Part shown: one piece after another, positions 47,798 to 60,540 of the stretch | Layout: every line of letters begins with the position of its first letter | Numbering within the stretch: position 1 is the stretch's first letter | From: Talinum fruticosum | Taxonomy: Eukaryota; Streptophyta; Magnoliopsida; Caryophyllales; Talinaceae | Assembly (NCBI GenBank): GCA_021018815.1 | Contig: JAITYX010000028.1 | Location: 2,648,501-2,712,500 of the forward strand | Length of the DNA stretch: 64,000 nt | Direction of reading: 5' to 3' | Notes under the pieces: model-generated | The model's input: the letters and a program-made list of their open reading frames with translations, nothing else | What the model was told of the DNA's origin: nothing | Databases searched by the model: none | Program-made: the position numbers and the translations under genes

Positions 47798-49934
47798 CCG
47801 GAGACCCGATTGAAATCCGATAGACATGGCTCTAGATTGCTCCTAGTTATACTATAAAGTTTATTCGATGATATCAGCAAGAAAAATACTTTTAGCATGC
47901 AACTAAAAGAGAAGAGCATATAGCTCTTACCCCTTGCCGACTTCTAGGGAAGGGATTCCCAACACATTCCTCTTACGGAATTTCGGGAATCCTTACGAAA
48001 CGAGGAGATTCCTCGGGAAGAGTAACATCCACATCGAGACTTGGGATATGGATATCCGCAGGAGTGAGCTGCCAAAAAGAAGATTAAATTTCCATGCAAG
48101 AAATTTAAGTTATAAAGAAAGTTGAGGACTCACCAATTGGGTCATGATTCTTGCTGCGTGATGGGCATAGGAGGTGCTTGAAGTTTAAGAATAAGGTAAA
48201 AGGATACCCCACCATAGCCGCTGCTTGCTCATTTAGAGGGAGAGAACAAAAGTAGAACATTGTTGAAGGTGGATCGGTCGGAACAAACAGAGGCCATGAG
48301 TTAACCCGAATTTGATGAGTGACCCTCTCCTCAAGATACCAACAAAATCCAAAAGGACCTTCAAACAAGATCCTTCTTTTGATCAATTCTCATGCCACAA
48401 GGACACTTTGAGGGAGTTGGAGTGAGGCCCAAGGATGGAAGTTAGCCTACATACAAGAATTATCAAGAAATCAGCTAGAAAGAATGAAATGCAACAAGAA
48501 AATGGATGAAAAACAATGAATATTTAGGACTGGGGTTTACCACAAGCGGCCCCACACGTAGTGGCACGAGGCTGTAGGCAAGGTCGAGAGAACTAAAAAT
48601 ATGATAAAAAGCTTTCCTAAGCATACTTTGAGGCAAATTTTGAGGATAGAAACAACATACCGAGTCCACACGGTTAAGGGCTGATCTCAAGAAGTCTATT
48701 CCATGAATCTTAGAACGTTGAAGATAGACTTTAGCCCATGACACGGAGGCCGGAAATGTAGGACAATTTGTTAAGCCAGGAGAGAGATGTGGGAAGTATT
48801 TATACAACCACGGCTACATTTTGAAAAAATAAGGTTTTTATCCACACAAGATGAAAAATATAAATATTGAAGAAAAGGTAACTTGAGCATACCTCAATAA
48901 TCTTCCATAAGCCATTCAAAGGAAGATAATTGGTGGAGTCCGAGCTCCGGTTTTGTGTGTCACTCACCAGCAAGGAGACCCCTAATGAGGCAAGTGTACG
49001 CGGGACCGCCCTAATTGAGCTCATTTATCTTATCAACGTCCACCAAGTTCACCAAATAGTAAACATGAACCTTAGTAGCTTGGTCGGAAAAAGGATCGTA
49101 CTCAAAAGAAGAGCAAGCACGATCCTGAGTTGTTATTGAGGAGAACGTTGAGGCTAGAAGATAACGTTCTCAAAAGCCTAAAAAGGACGGTATACTTAAA
49201 ATGATTATTATGTGGAAATTTGTCGGCTATAGGGCCAAATAGGTGACAGAGATAGTCATGGTTTTTGTACAAATATCGGTCATAGGCTAGAGGTTCTCCT
49301 GAAAAGCCCAAACTGAATAAAATAGCAAAATGAAAAGGAGTTATGGTCATCTCACCGAATGGAAGGTGGAACGTGATAGTAGTGTCCCAAAAGCGCTTAC
49401 TAATGGCTCTAATGGGATCCATCTCCCTCCTATCCGTAACATGGTGTAAAGGTAGGTAAAGAGTTCCAAACCCGACATTATACATGACATTCTCAAGAGG
49501 AAAGTTCATCCTCTCACATGTTTCCATGAATTTGGGAATGGCTCCTCCACTTCAAATCGAGCCTTTCTACAAGATAAAATCCAACAAGATTTTGGTTAAA
49601 GAGTTACTCTAAATAAGAAAATGAAGAAGTTTAAGCCAATTAGCTTACCGAAGGGGAAATAGCGAGCGAGGAGACGTGATTTTCGATTTCAACTAAAAGG
49701 TCACTTGGATTCCATTTGCTTTGACGGCACCATTCTCGTTCGAGGAAAGAATCTTGAGTAAGCTTCTCCACTCTAGTTCTTCCAGCTGGATGAGCTTTTC
49801 TTCTAGACATTTTAAAGACAAGAGGTTTTGAGGACCAACTAGTTTTTAAGAAGAAGCAAAGTGAACAAAGCACAAGAGGAGAGTAAAAGTAAGAAGAAGA
49901 GTAAGTGTGCGAAATAAAATACACCTTACACCTC

Positions 49935-49944
49935 CTTTTATAAG
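49935..49944 (-). promoter_or_regulatory. TATA box of the plant mobile domain gene
   Basis: CTTATAAAAG on the minus strand, about 125 bases upstream of the ATG at 49810. Transcription would start near 49910 and give a leader of about 100 bases. Confidence 0.45.
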
Positions 49945-50031
49945 AAAATTCAGTCAAGACATCCAACCACATAAAACAATGGTCAAGCAAGTAGTGGGGA
50001 ACCAAGGGAATCCGAGTAGGACACGCGGGGG

Positions 50032-52199
50032 TGTTAAGTCGTATTTTATACGTATTTTTAGTAGTTATTTAGTTTATATTATATAGTTTATTTTATCTAA
50101 TTTATTCTATTTTGTCTATTTATAGGTAATTATCGAATAAAGTGGGGAAGAGAAGAATAGTCGTTAAAAGTGGATTTTTAGCTACCGACAAGCATCCAAG
50201 AAAATATATGAAGTCGGTCCATAAATATAATATGTAAAAAAAATATTTATTTTAGGATATTATATTTTAGGAAATCCTAAGTGGAATAGAAAAGGGAAAC
50301 TTAGAAGAGAAGAAAGAGAAATAAACCCTAACTCTTTCACCCTATTTATACTACTTATTATCATCATGGAGGAGAGACCTAGGAAGAGCACCCACACACA
50401 ATCACACCCTCTTGCCTTTGCTGTCCACGGCAGCCACCACTGCTTGCTGCCGCCTGCACCTGCTGCCCAGCCACTACTGCTGCCGCCGCTGCACCACCAG
50501 CCAGCCGCTGCACTCTGCCGCTGAACCTGGTTGCTTGCTGCTGCTGTCCGTTGCTGCTGTTGCTGTCCACTGCCCAGCCAGCCACCATCCATCATCATCT
50601 TCTTCATCTTCCCGGGTCAAAGAAACTAATATCGGTAGTATAATTTAGTTTTGTAATTCTTATTAGAAAAGATTGAGTTTTTATTGATAGATTAATACTA
50701 AAGATGCTAGTTTTATTTAGTTTACATGTTTTAAATTACATTATGTGTGAGTAGTTTTTCTTATACTTAGTATAATCTCATTGAAGCCATGTTAAATTAT
50801 TTATTTTGAAACAAAGTTTTGATTTTTATTGTCTTATTGATTTGATCCATGATTCTATAATAATTTGTGTTTAATGTTTATGAATTTATGTCTAATTAAT
50901 TAGAGTGCACGCTATTTAGTTTTATATAAATTCATGTGATAGTTTAGAGGGTTTAAGTACGTAATTGTTTGATCTTTTAGACATAAGTATCACCCTAGTT
51001 AATCATGGATGGCTCATACCCATCTCTTTTAATTAGGAAATTATCATAGATCCTTCTTAAATCAATTTGCTAGTAGATTGGTTATTAGGTGCTAGATGAT
51101 GTTTTTCTAATACTTAATGCTCTAATTTGATTAAATTCTAGTGCTAGTGCTAGGGTTATCAATATTAGTAGGGTTTATATTAGGGCTAGGCCTAAGTAAA
51201 CTAATAACTAAGGAAAAACGGGGAAGATCCGCTAGTGGTTGTCTTCTACAGTTTAGCTCATGGGTAGATCAATTTGTGTGTTAATGATAAATAATAATTT
51301 GCATGGTGGATATAGATTATACTAAGTGTTTTTATAAATTTGTTATCTTTGATAATTATTTGTTTGCTTTTAGTTATTCTCTTGAGTTATTGATTTTTAC
51401 TTATAAAGTTATAGTCTTTTATTATCAATTTCATTAAACCCCCTAAAGATCAGTATTTTAGGTTAGTTTTAGTAATTTTATTTTAATTTAATTTTGAGTC
51501 TTTACATAATTTAATTTTCAGAATTAATTTTCTGTCAGTTTTTATTATTTTTGAGTCAGTTTGTTAGAAATTAGTTTAAAAATAGTTTCTTTTGTTATTT
51601 TTCGTGTTTTATTTTCTTTTAGGGTTTAGATAGAGTCCTAGTTTGCTGTGATTAAATTTTAGAATTTTTGGAATTAATTTGATATTTTTTCAGATTTAAT
51701 TCTTGAATTTAATTACTGCAGGTTTTTAATAAAATAAATTCGTAAATTAGATTTTAAATTTTGTTTTTATATTTTTAGGGTCTGGTTAGGTTTAGAAAAT
51801 TAGTATTATTATTCTGGGTAATTTTAGTATTTATTTTCGTAATTATTTTAGTGCAGAATTTTACTTATTTAATTTTCTGTTTTAGAATTTGTTTATTTTC
51901 TGCTTTAGTTTTCTGTTTTAATTGTTCTAAAAAATATACAAAAATATTTCTGGGTTATTGTAGTTTTATTATTATGTATAAATTATTTATTTAGTTATTA
52001 GATAATTTTCTATGAATTTTAGTTATTGATTTTAATTTATATTTTCTATTTTGTTTTTAAGAGTAGTAAATTTAATTAGATTAAAACTTGCATGTTATTA
52101 TATCTTTCCTCGTGGATTCGATCCCTACTTGCCCTTGCTATATTGTTTATTATAAGTTTAAGTAGTGGTTTAATTTGTTGCTGTACGACAAGCTTAACA
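50032..52199 (+). repeat. Athila-like 5' LTR
   Basis: 2168 bp, from TGTTAAGTCGTATTTTATAC to TACGACAAGCTTAACA. It contains a CAG/CTG-rich patch (50420-50600) and long AT-rich sequence. It is followed by the primer site. Confidence 0.9.
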
Positions 52200-52204
52200 A
52201 ATTT

Positions 52205-52222
52205 TGGCGCCGTTGCCGGGGA
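52205..52222 (+). promoter_or_regulatory. Athila primer binding site (tRNA-Asp)
   Basis: TGGCGCCGTTGCCGGGGA, a full complement to the 3' end of plant tRNA-Asp. This primer is typical of Athila elements. Confidence 0.95.
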
Positions 52223-52418
52223 AAGAAAATAATAGTTGTTAGTTTTATTTATTTTAGATTTACTACTTTTATTACTTCTTTGTAACTTTAATAGTTTGTT
52301 TTCATAGTTTTGTTTTTTTTAGTGTTTTTTTAATTTTGAAAAGGAGTATCCATTTGACGAAGTTGAAAGCCAAGTAAGTGTTTCGATTACTGTTTACGTA
52401 AGTTCTAAAATTATTGAG

Positions 52419-54025
52419 ATGACTACCTTACGTGAACTTGCTGCACCTAACTTGGATACACAACTTTTACCTATCTCATATCCTGCATTGGACCGACCTC
52501 TAAAGCCGAACTCCGGATTTTTAAATATGTTACCTAAATTTCATGGACTGCCTGGTGAGGACCCATATCGTCATATCAATGAGTTTATTATTACATGTTC
52601 CACTATGCAATTTGAGGGAATCACCCAAGACCAAATTAAGTTGAGAGCCTTTCCCTTTTCACTTCAGGATAAGGCTAAAGATTGGTTTTATTACTTACCA
52701 CCTGCAACATTCACTACATGGACCCAAGTTCATACAGCATTTTTAGAGAAATTTTTTCCTACATCTAGGATAGGGTCCATTAGAAAGGAAATTTGTGGTA
52801 TTAAACAGATGATTGGGGAGAGTTTTTCTGAATATTGGGAGCGTTTTAATAAATTATGTGCTAGTTGTCCCCAACATCAAATTCCTGAGCATTTATTGAT
52901 TCAATATTTTTATGAAGGTTTATTGCTAATAGGTAGAAATATGGTAGATGTTGCTAGTGGAGGGGCCTTGTTTAATAAGACTCCAGCTCGAGGCTAGAGA
53001 ATTGTTAAATATTATGGCCCAAAATACTCAACAATTTGGAATGGGAGATACCCAATTTAGGAATGTTAATGAGTTCAATTTAGGTCCATCTGTAGAGACC
53101 CAATTGTCCCAAATTACTGTTATGTTGAATAAATTGGTCCACGAGAGAAGAAGTAGTAGTTTGTAGTAGTTGCTATTTAGAGGGTCATGTTGCTAATTCA
53201 TGCCCTACACAACAAAGAGGGCATGTGAATGCTATTTTTTCCAACCAAGGTCGAATGAATTATAACATATTCTCGAACACTTATGAAGAATGGAGTGATT
53301 ACTCTAACCTTAGGTATGGATTTGAAGAAAACCCCCTAGAATTTGATGAATCCATTGCTCAGAACAAAACTAATTATCTTTTAGAGCAAATCATTAAGAA
53401 AATGGATGACCAGAAAAAGGAGACTGACCTTAGGTTCCAAAACTTAGAGATGACCATAAAGCAGGTACAAGAGAAACAGATTGCCAATGATACCATGCTT
53501 AGTAACCTGCAAGCCCAAATGCAATCTCAACCTTTCCAAGATCCAAAAGAAAATGTGAGTGTCATAACACTTAATAATGGGAAAGAGTTAGAGGAACCTA
53601 GGAAAAACATAGAGGTAGAGCCAAAATTAGAAGTCATGGAATCTGAACTTGACCAAAATAAAGATAAGGCCTCTAATGCTGAGGAAATAGGTGAAAATAA
53701 GAAAGATATTTACAAGCCTATCCCACCTTTTCCTAGTAGATTGATAAGCACAACTCCTACGATAGACGAGGCAATTGAAGATATTATAGAAGTATCTAGG
53801 AAGGTAGAAACAAACATTCCTCTTCTAGATACCATTAAACGGGAACCTCATTATGCTAAGTTCCTTAAAGATCTATTCACGAATAAATTAAAATTTAAAA
53901 GGAACAAAAAGGTAAGTGTGGGGGAGAATACATCTGTTCTTTTCCAAAAGAAATCTCCCACTAATTGCAAGTATGCAGGAGACCATATCAATTTAGTGTG
54001 GGAAATGCAACTGAATGATCCTTGA
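52419..54025 (+). pseudogene. Athila-type gag
   Basis: The gene begins MTTLRELAAPNLDTQLLPI at 52419. The retrotransposon gag domain is at 52540-52940 (FHGLPGEDPYRHINEFI, RAFPFSLQDKAKDWFYYLP, FLEKFFPTSRIGSIRKEI, ESFSEYWERFNKLCASCPQH). One frameshift near 52985 separates it from the next part. A zinc knuckle C-x2-C-x4-H-x4-C (CSSCYLEGHVANSC) is intact at about 53159-53205. A coiled-coil-like segment at 53380-53520 follows (EQIIKKMDDQKKETDLRFQN). The end (NIPLLDTIKREPHYAKFLKD, VSVGEN, LFQKKSPTNCK) is the gag/protease junction of Athila, after which the product stops at 54023-54025. Only a couple of shifts disrupt the gene, so it is fairly young. It could in principle supply or occupy particles, but has no protease or RT. 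Confidence 0.85.
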
Positions 54026-54556
54026 GCTACAAAGGTGTCGAGCCAAAGACGGTAAACAAAGGCGCTGGTTGGGAGGCAACCCAACATTTTCAGGGAAGTT
54101 TCTATAATTTTTACTTTAATTTAATTTTTATTTTTATTTAGCATGCATTAGGGACAATGCATGAATTAAGTGTGGGGAGTGCATCCTGCATTTTAATTTT
54201 ATGCATTTATCTTTATTACATTTTAATTTTATGCATTTATATTTATCTTATTTTTTGAAAAAAAAAATTTCTTGTAAAGAAATGCATGAACATGAATATA
54301 TGCTAGGTTAACTTGCTTAAATTTTTCTCTTTCTAATTTTTCTTTCCCTTTGAAAGTGAGAAATTTGAACATGTTAATTGTCATTTAGAGTTGTTTGAGT
54401 TGATCTTCATATATTTCTTGAATTAGTGACAATCATAATTTTTCTGTCGATTTGATCATGTTATATGATCGTGATAGAGGCAATAAATTGACTTAAACCA
54501 TTCACCTAGACTACTGAACTTAGCAGATTGACTCATTAAAATTTTGATTTTTCTTG
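54026..54556 (+). other. Athila post-pol region
   Basis: It contains GGCGCTGGTTGGGAGGCAAC, a conserved landmark downstream of pol in Athila elements, and AAGTGTGGGGAGTGCA near 54168. A CTTATTTTTTGAAAAAAAAA stretch follows. No coding sequence is recognised. Confidence 0.6.
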
Positions 54557-54645
54557 TTTTGCCTACTTAGTAAAAAAATAAAAAAATAAAAAAATTTATT
54601 TTTATTTTTATTTTTATTTATTTTTTTTTTGTAGGCAAAACCACA
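54557..54645. repeat. AT-rich palindrome at the inversion junction
   Basis: GTTTTGCCTAC (near 54557) and GTAGGCAAAAC (near 54631) face each other around AAAAAAATAAAA... and ...TTTTTATTTTT. The whole can fold into a hairpin. It sits exactly where the direct sequence changes into the inverted LTR. Confidence 0.8.
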
Positions 54646-56309
54646 AAATTTGTTAAGCTTGTCGTACAGCAACAAATTAAACCACTACTTAAACTTATAA
54701 TAAACAATATAGCAAGGGCAAGTAGGGATCGAATCCACGAGGAAAGATATAATAACATGCAAGTTTTAATCTAATTAAATTTACTACTCTTAAAAACAAA
54801 ATAGAAAATATAAATTAAAATCAATAATTAAAATTCATAGAAAATTATCTAATAACTAAATAAATAATTTATACATAATAATAAAACTACAATAACCCAG
54901 AAATATTTTTGTATATTTTTTAGAACAATTAAAACAGAAAACTAAAGCAGAAAATAAACAAATTCTAAAACAGAAAATTAAATAAGTAAAATTCTGCACT
55001 AAAATAATTACGAAAATAAATACTAAAATTACCCAGAATAATAATACTAATTTTCTAAACCTAACCAGACCCTAAAAATATAAAAAAAAATTTAAAATCT
55101 AATTTACGAATTTATTTTATTAAAAACCTGCAGTAATTAAATTCAAGAATTAAATCTGAAAAAATATCAAATTAATTCCAAAAATTCTAAAATTTAATCA
55201 CAGCAAACTAGGACTCTATCTAAACCCTAAAAGAAAATAAAACACAAAAAATAACAAAAGAAACTATTTTTAAACTAATTTCTAACAAACTGACTCAAAA
55301 ATAATAAAAACTGACAGAAAATTAATTCTGAAAATTAAATTATGTAAAGACTCAAAATTAAATTAAAATAAAATTACTAAAACTAACCTAAAATACTGAT
55401 CTTTAGGGGGTTTAATGAAATTGATAATAAAAGACTATAACTTTATAAGTAAAAATCAATAACTCAAGAGAATAACTAAAAGCAAACAAATAATTATCAA
55501 AGATAACAAATTTATAAAAACACTTAGTATAATCTATATCCACCATGCAAATTATTATTTATCATTAACACACAAATTGATCTACCCATGAGCTAAACTG
55601 TAGAAGACAACCACTAGCGGATCTTCCCGTTTTTCCTTAGTTATTAGTTTACTTAGGCCTAGCCCTAATATAAACCCTACTAATATTGATAACCCTAGCA
55701 CTAGCACTAGAATTTAATCAAATTAGAGCATTAAGTATTAGAAAAACATCATCTAGCACCTAATAACCAATCTACTAGCAAATTGATTTAAGAAGGATCT
55801 ATGATAATTTCCTAATTAAAAGAGATGGGTATGAGCCATCCATGATTAACTAGGGTGATACTTATGTCTAAAAGATCAAGCAATTACGTACTTAAACCCT
55901 CTAAACTATCACATGAATTTATATAAAACTAAATAGCATGCACTCTAATTAATTAGACATAAATTTATAAACATTAAACACAAATTATCATAGAATCATG
56001 GATCAAATCAATAAGACAATAAAAATCAAAACTTTGTTTCAAAATAAATAATTTAACATGGCTTCAATGAGATTATACTAAGTATAAGAAAAACTACTCA
56101 CACATAATGTAATTTAAAACATGTAAACTAAATAAAACTAGCATCTTTAGTATTAATCTATCAATAAAAACTCAATCTTTTCTAATAAAAATTATAAAAC
56201 TAAATTATACTACCGATATTAGTTTCTTTGACCGGGAAGATGAAGAAGATGATGATGGATGGTGGCTGGCTGGGCAGTGGACAGCAACAGCAGCAACGGA
56301 CAGCAGCAG
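54644..56309 (-). repeat. Inverted, 5'-truncated copy of the Athila LTR
   Basis: This is the reverse complement of 50538-52206, including the first eight bases after the LTR (AAATTTTG). Identity is very high, and most visible differences are C/T changes. The copy ends abruptly in the CAG/CTG-rich patch at 56309. Confidence 0.95.
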
Positions 56310-56857
56310 ACGAGGGGCCACGCCAGCCAAAGGCTGGACGGCGCCCACCGCGAAGAGCCGAGAGGTCCAATCGGTGACATCTTTTATAGCCTAACTCACC
56401 TCCCTAACCCATGCAACTTTATCCAACCGAGATATGTGAACTTTGTCCCCTTGTGCATGCAAGTGGGAGTGCCCGGGCCCACTAATCAACTTTTCCGAAA
56501 TAATTTTATCAATCTATTTTCAATCTGAAATACTCGGGTAAAACACTCGAACTTTTGTCAATTTGATTATACACTAACAAGTGTGCTAGCACCACAAATT
56601 ATTTAGCCAAGCTTCGGATCAAAGAACGATCGAAGTTTTAGCACCAAAATATGCCAAGTTTCGAGGCTCTAATCAAGCCAAGCTTAGGATTCTTTTACCG
56701 GACTTCATAATGCATGCATCGTGATCAAGTCTATACCTCATTTTGGAGTTCAAGTTTGACTACAACCAATTCCAAATATCCCATAATACCCTATAAAATG
56801 TCGAGGTATGTATCCTTTAGTGTCTACTTTGACCCTTCGTCTTTTTAAACTCGGTCA
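56310..56857. other. Gene-free interval right of the inverted LTR
   Basis: GC-rich for the first 70 bases, then mixed. I recognise no coding sequence. It leads into a polypurine tract, so it is probably the 3' non-coding part of the Tat element. Confidence 0.4.
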
Positions 56858-56867
56858 AAGTGGGGGC
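56858..56867 (+). promoter_or_regulatory. Polypurine tract of Tat type
   Basis: AAGTGGGGGC in the context TCAAAGTGGGGGCTAACTG, right before an LTR-like start TGTAGACACG. The word GTGGGGGCTAA is common before gypsy 3' LTRs in plants. Confidence 0.6.
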
Positions 56868-56871
56868 TAAC

Positions 56872-58435
56872 TGTAGACACGTAAAAAGTGTCGTCCCTTA
56901 TCTCTTTATTTCAATATTTTTTCTGTCGGCCCAACGATGAAATCTAGAATCCTGTTTGAGGATTTGGATCTTGAACTATGATCGGTTGGTGCAACATAAG
57001 CCGATAAACCACAAAGAACCCCAACACCAAATAAATAGCCTTTGCTTTGGGTCGATCCATAAATCCTCTTTTCTTTCGGACGATCCAAGAACGGGGCCTA
57101 ATCTTAAGAGACAATGGAGTCTAGTGTCTGTGTGCCGGGAAATTCCAAGTTCGGAATACCATATTTTACTTTTGTCCAAATCGGACATGGAGTTGAAGAC
57201 CGAAGAAGGCGTTAAAGTGTTGCATTTCATGATCGGGAGCATCAAAGTCCTACTTTGAAGCTTCACAAGATAGTCCACATGAGACTAGAAGCTTCTCCCC
57301 TCGGAACAACGTTGTGGCCGCCGCCTGCCTTCTAGAAGCACTAAGTAGAACACTCGCATTTTGGCTTGGAGAGTCCCTTGGAGACATACTAGGGCACGAA
57401 ACCCTAGGGGCATCCGAGTGATCGGCGCCTACCAACCGAATTCTATCCGGTTTTATCACCTTCTTATCCGGTTCAATCTCTTAGAATTTGGCACGGTTCA
57501 ATCTCTTAGGATTTGGCCCGGTTTATTTTCAGCTACTTGGATGGCTGGATGGAAAAAAACCCCGGGTCATTTGTGACCTTGGTCCTCTCCTATAAATAGA
57601 AAGTCTTGGCTCTCATTCCTATACGACTTCCTGCCTTAGTATTACGGTGCAAAAATCTAACTAGAATACTTTCATCTAGACATTACTCTACCGAAATTAC
57701 TACAAAACTTTCATCTTCTTTACTTGCTACTATTGAATCCATGCAAAGAGCTAAAGAATATTTAGTTGTTCCGATCTTTGGGCACTCATTCAACTTATCA
57801 TTACATTTCCTACATATATAATTCACAAAACAAACCCCTTTTCCTTTCTTTATCGCCGTTGTATCAAGAGATCTAGTGTGGAAATCCAGCTCAGCAAGGT
57901 GGAACAACTCGAGGGCAATTATTCGACCTTCGAATGACTTATTTATTTTCATACTTTTTATCGCTTTTCGTATTGTGGTTTAAGAGATGTAATCGCTTCT
58001 TTTAATTCCTCCCCGATCGATGTAATTCCTTTAGTTTTCGCTTTTCTTTCCTTTATCGCTTTCTTTACCGCTTTCTTTATCGCTTTATTTATTATGCTTG
58101 GTTGCTTTTATTTATCGTCATAATACACCGCTTGCTTGTTTGTTTTACATTATTTAAATATACTACTCGAACTAGTAATGGCCATCTTCGGACGAGTAGA
58201 ACCGAAGGGTTTATCCTTATGTTTTGTACCCTCACCCCGAATCCGATTCTCGATTCACGAGACCGATGGAGTCATTTTTAGCCTCTTTTAGTCTTAGTTT
58301 TACCATACTAAGATTAGAAGAGCAAACTTTATTTTCATTTTTGTTAGTTTTTCTTTCCTAAAACCGATCGGTGACTCCTTTATTTTATACTTTATTCTTG
58401 TCGAATCTACATCCCAGCTTGTTTATCGATTTGCA
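56872..58435 (+). repeat. Putative Tat-type LTR
   Basis: It starts TGTAGACACG after the purine tract and has a TATA box TATAAATAG at 57591-57599, about 720 bases in. A leader-like region follows. A TTTGCA at 58430-58435 could be the end. There is no second copy in the window to confirm the borders, but 59820-60540 is a diverged relative of its second half. Confidence 0.5.
57591..57599 (+). promoter_or_regulatory. TATA box in the putative Tat LTR
   Basis: TATAAATAG, followed by AAAGTCTTGGCTCTCATTCC. Confidence 0.55.
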
Positions 58436-58566
58436 GGATAAAATTAATTAGGATTCCGGATCGCCAGCCGGGCGAGACCGAGGCTGACTCCATCAGCCCC
58501 GGCCTCCGGCTGGTGTTGGCCACCACCAGTGCACACTGCCGCCTGCACCGGGTTGGTCGGTAGGCG

Positions 58567-59600
58567 GGGCTTCCATCCAAATTGGTGTTTTCACATCAAT
58601 CGGCCACAAAGCCTCACGGCGGAACCTAAGTCTTAATTTGTATTTATCCTTTAATTAGTAAATAAGATCCCGGAATTCTGAAAATAAATTCTAAAATAAA
58701 ATGGTTAATAAAACCGCCATTCAACTTTGATTAATTTGTTTTAAATCGGATTTAATAAAATTCGAAATCTTAATAAAAGATTCATCCCTACATTCCGAAA
58801 TCGACCTTCTAAAATCATCTTCAAAATCAACCCATTTAAAAAAGAGAGATCCGACACAAGTGGGGAAGCTCGGCAAACCCCGGTCGGCCATGGTTCCTAC
58901 GAGTATGCGGGGCTTCGGTCCGAGTTGGTGTTTTCACATCAATCTGGCCTTAAAGCCTCACGGTAGAATCTAAATCTTAATTTGTGTTTATCCTTTAATT
59001 AGTAAATAAGATCTTGGAAATTATGAAAATAAATTCTAAAATAAAATGGTTAATAAAACCGCCATTCAACTTTGATTAATTAGATTTAAATTAGATTTAA
59101 TAAAATTCGAAAATCTTAATAAAAGGTTCATCCCCACATTCCAAAATCGACTTTCTAAAACCATCTTCAAAATTACCCCTTTTAAAAAGAGAGAAACCCA
59201 AAACAAGTGGGGAAGCTCGGCGGGCCCCGGCCGATCGTAGTTCTTACAAGTCCAAACCGGTGTTTTCACACTAGTTTGGCCCTAGAGCCTTATGGCAAAA
59301 ACAGAAACCATAGCGTTCTTTATTTTTCGGTTAAGAAATTACATCTCGGGAATTTTGAAAATAATTGTCAAAATAAAATAATTAATAAAGCCGCCAATCA
59401 ATGTGATTCAATTCATTTCAACTCAATTTCATAAAATTCAGAAATGTTAATAAAAGGTTGACTCCCATATTCCAAAATCAACTTTCCAAAAATCATCTTC
59501 TATCTTCAAAAACATTAAAATCATTTTCTAACTTTAAAAACCCATATGCCAAAATAAGTGGGGAAGCTCGGTGCGGTCCGCCTGCTGTGGTTCCTACAGA
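58567..59600. repeat. Tandem array, three units of about 345 bp
   Basis: Anchors recur at regular distance: GGTGTTTTCACA at 58584, 58927 and 59259, and TGGGGAAGCTCGG at 58861, 59208 and 59559. Units also share AGCCT(C/T)A, AATAAAACCGCCA and TTCATCCC-like words. Units 1 and 2 are close, while unit 3 is more diverged. A fourth, degraded unit is at 60680-61000. Confidence 0.9.
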
Positions 59601-59819
59601 CATCGTGTTTCTTAGCTTCCCTCGTGGGATTCTCCGGTTCAACAGGATTTTATCCAGTTCACCCCTTTATCCTCATCGACGAATCCGGGCTTAGTTCGAC
59701 TGGTTTCCATGGCTCAAGAAATTTAGGTTATTTTTTTTACCTAAGTTTTTTCGAGTAAGTAGAGGGCTTACTTCCTCAATTTTAGCTACTACATTTTTAG
59801 CTAGCGAAAACCCCTAAGG

Positions 59820-60540
59820 TGAAAATATTTTTATCACTCTCTACCACTCTCTATTCTCTCTATTTTGTTATACTTGTCAAACACATTTCCATTTCTTGAA
59901 ATCCACAAACAACCTCATTTGTCCTTTTTTGAGCTCACTACCATGTCGTTACTGCTGTTGGATTCGTTTGTGATCCAAGTTCGGGAGGTGGGACAACCTA
60001 AGGGCATCAAATTTGTCTTCCATTTCCTCTCTACGATTTTTATCTATTTTTGCTATTTACTACTTTCCGTATTATGGATCAACGATGTAATAACTTTAAA
60101 TTCCTCCCCACCTGCTGTAATTTTTAATTTCGTTTCGCTTTTTTTTTGTTTTCTTTCTTGCTTTTCTTTATCGCTTTCCTATTTTCTTACTTATCCCTTT
60201 CCTAACATGCCTTGTTTGCTTTAAATTTAGTATATCGCATGTTGTATGCTTCATTGATAAACACATTTTTTAACTCATAACTTAAACTAGTAAAGGTTGT
60301 TTGTTGATGGGTGGAATTGAGAGCTTATCTCTCCAATTGTACCTTTACCCCCGAACACCGGATTCTCGGTTTAAGAGCGATGGAGTCTCTGTTAAAACCT
60401 CTTTCAAGATTAATTTTTTCGTACTAAGATTAGAAGGGTATTTTCTTTATTTTTGGTGGTTTTTATTCCTAAAACCGATTAGCGACTTTCTCATTTTTGC
60501 TTTTATTCCTCCTATTTGCTTGTCAACATTTCTGGTTCAA
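59820..60540 (+). repeat. Diverged second copy of the Tat LTR-like region
   Basis: It shares order and words with 57640-58430: GATGTAAT then AATTCCTCCCC, TTTATCGCTTTC, CCCGAA then CCGATTCTCG, ACTAAGATTAGAAG and CCTAAAACCGAT. It is followed, like the first copy, by a 345-bp-type unit. The region is thus a higher-order duplication of LTR end plus repeat. Confidence 0.7.

Larger units (their letters stand above)
50032..56309 (+). mobile_element. Athila-like gypsy element with an inverted, truncated LTR at its right end
   Basis: The left side is a normal Athila start: LTR, tRNA-Asp primer site and gag. Pol is absent: sequence passes from the gag/protease border (about 53975) directly to the post-pol region with GTTGGGAGGCAACCCAAC (54068-54085). 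Where a direct 3' LTR should follow, the reverse complement of the 5' LTR is found (54644-56309), lacking the first 506 bases. The flank at 50031 and that at 56310 do not show a target duplication. Confidence 0.85.

Noticed and set aside
50260..50648. Gln/Ser-rich or Cys/His-rich frames in the Athila LTR
   Set aside because: They are produced by a CAG/CTG-rich patch. The same patch is repeated in the inverted LTR and lies outside any gene.
58567..59600. CRISPR-like array
   Set aside because: Repeats are 345 bp with no short constant repeat and variable spacer, in a plant context. It is an ordinary tandem repeat.
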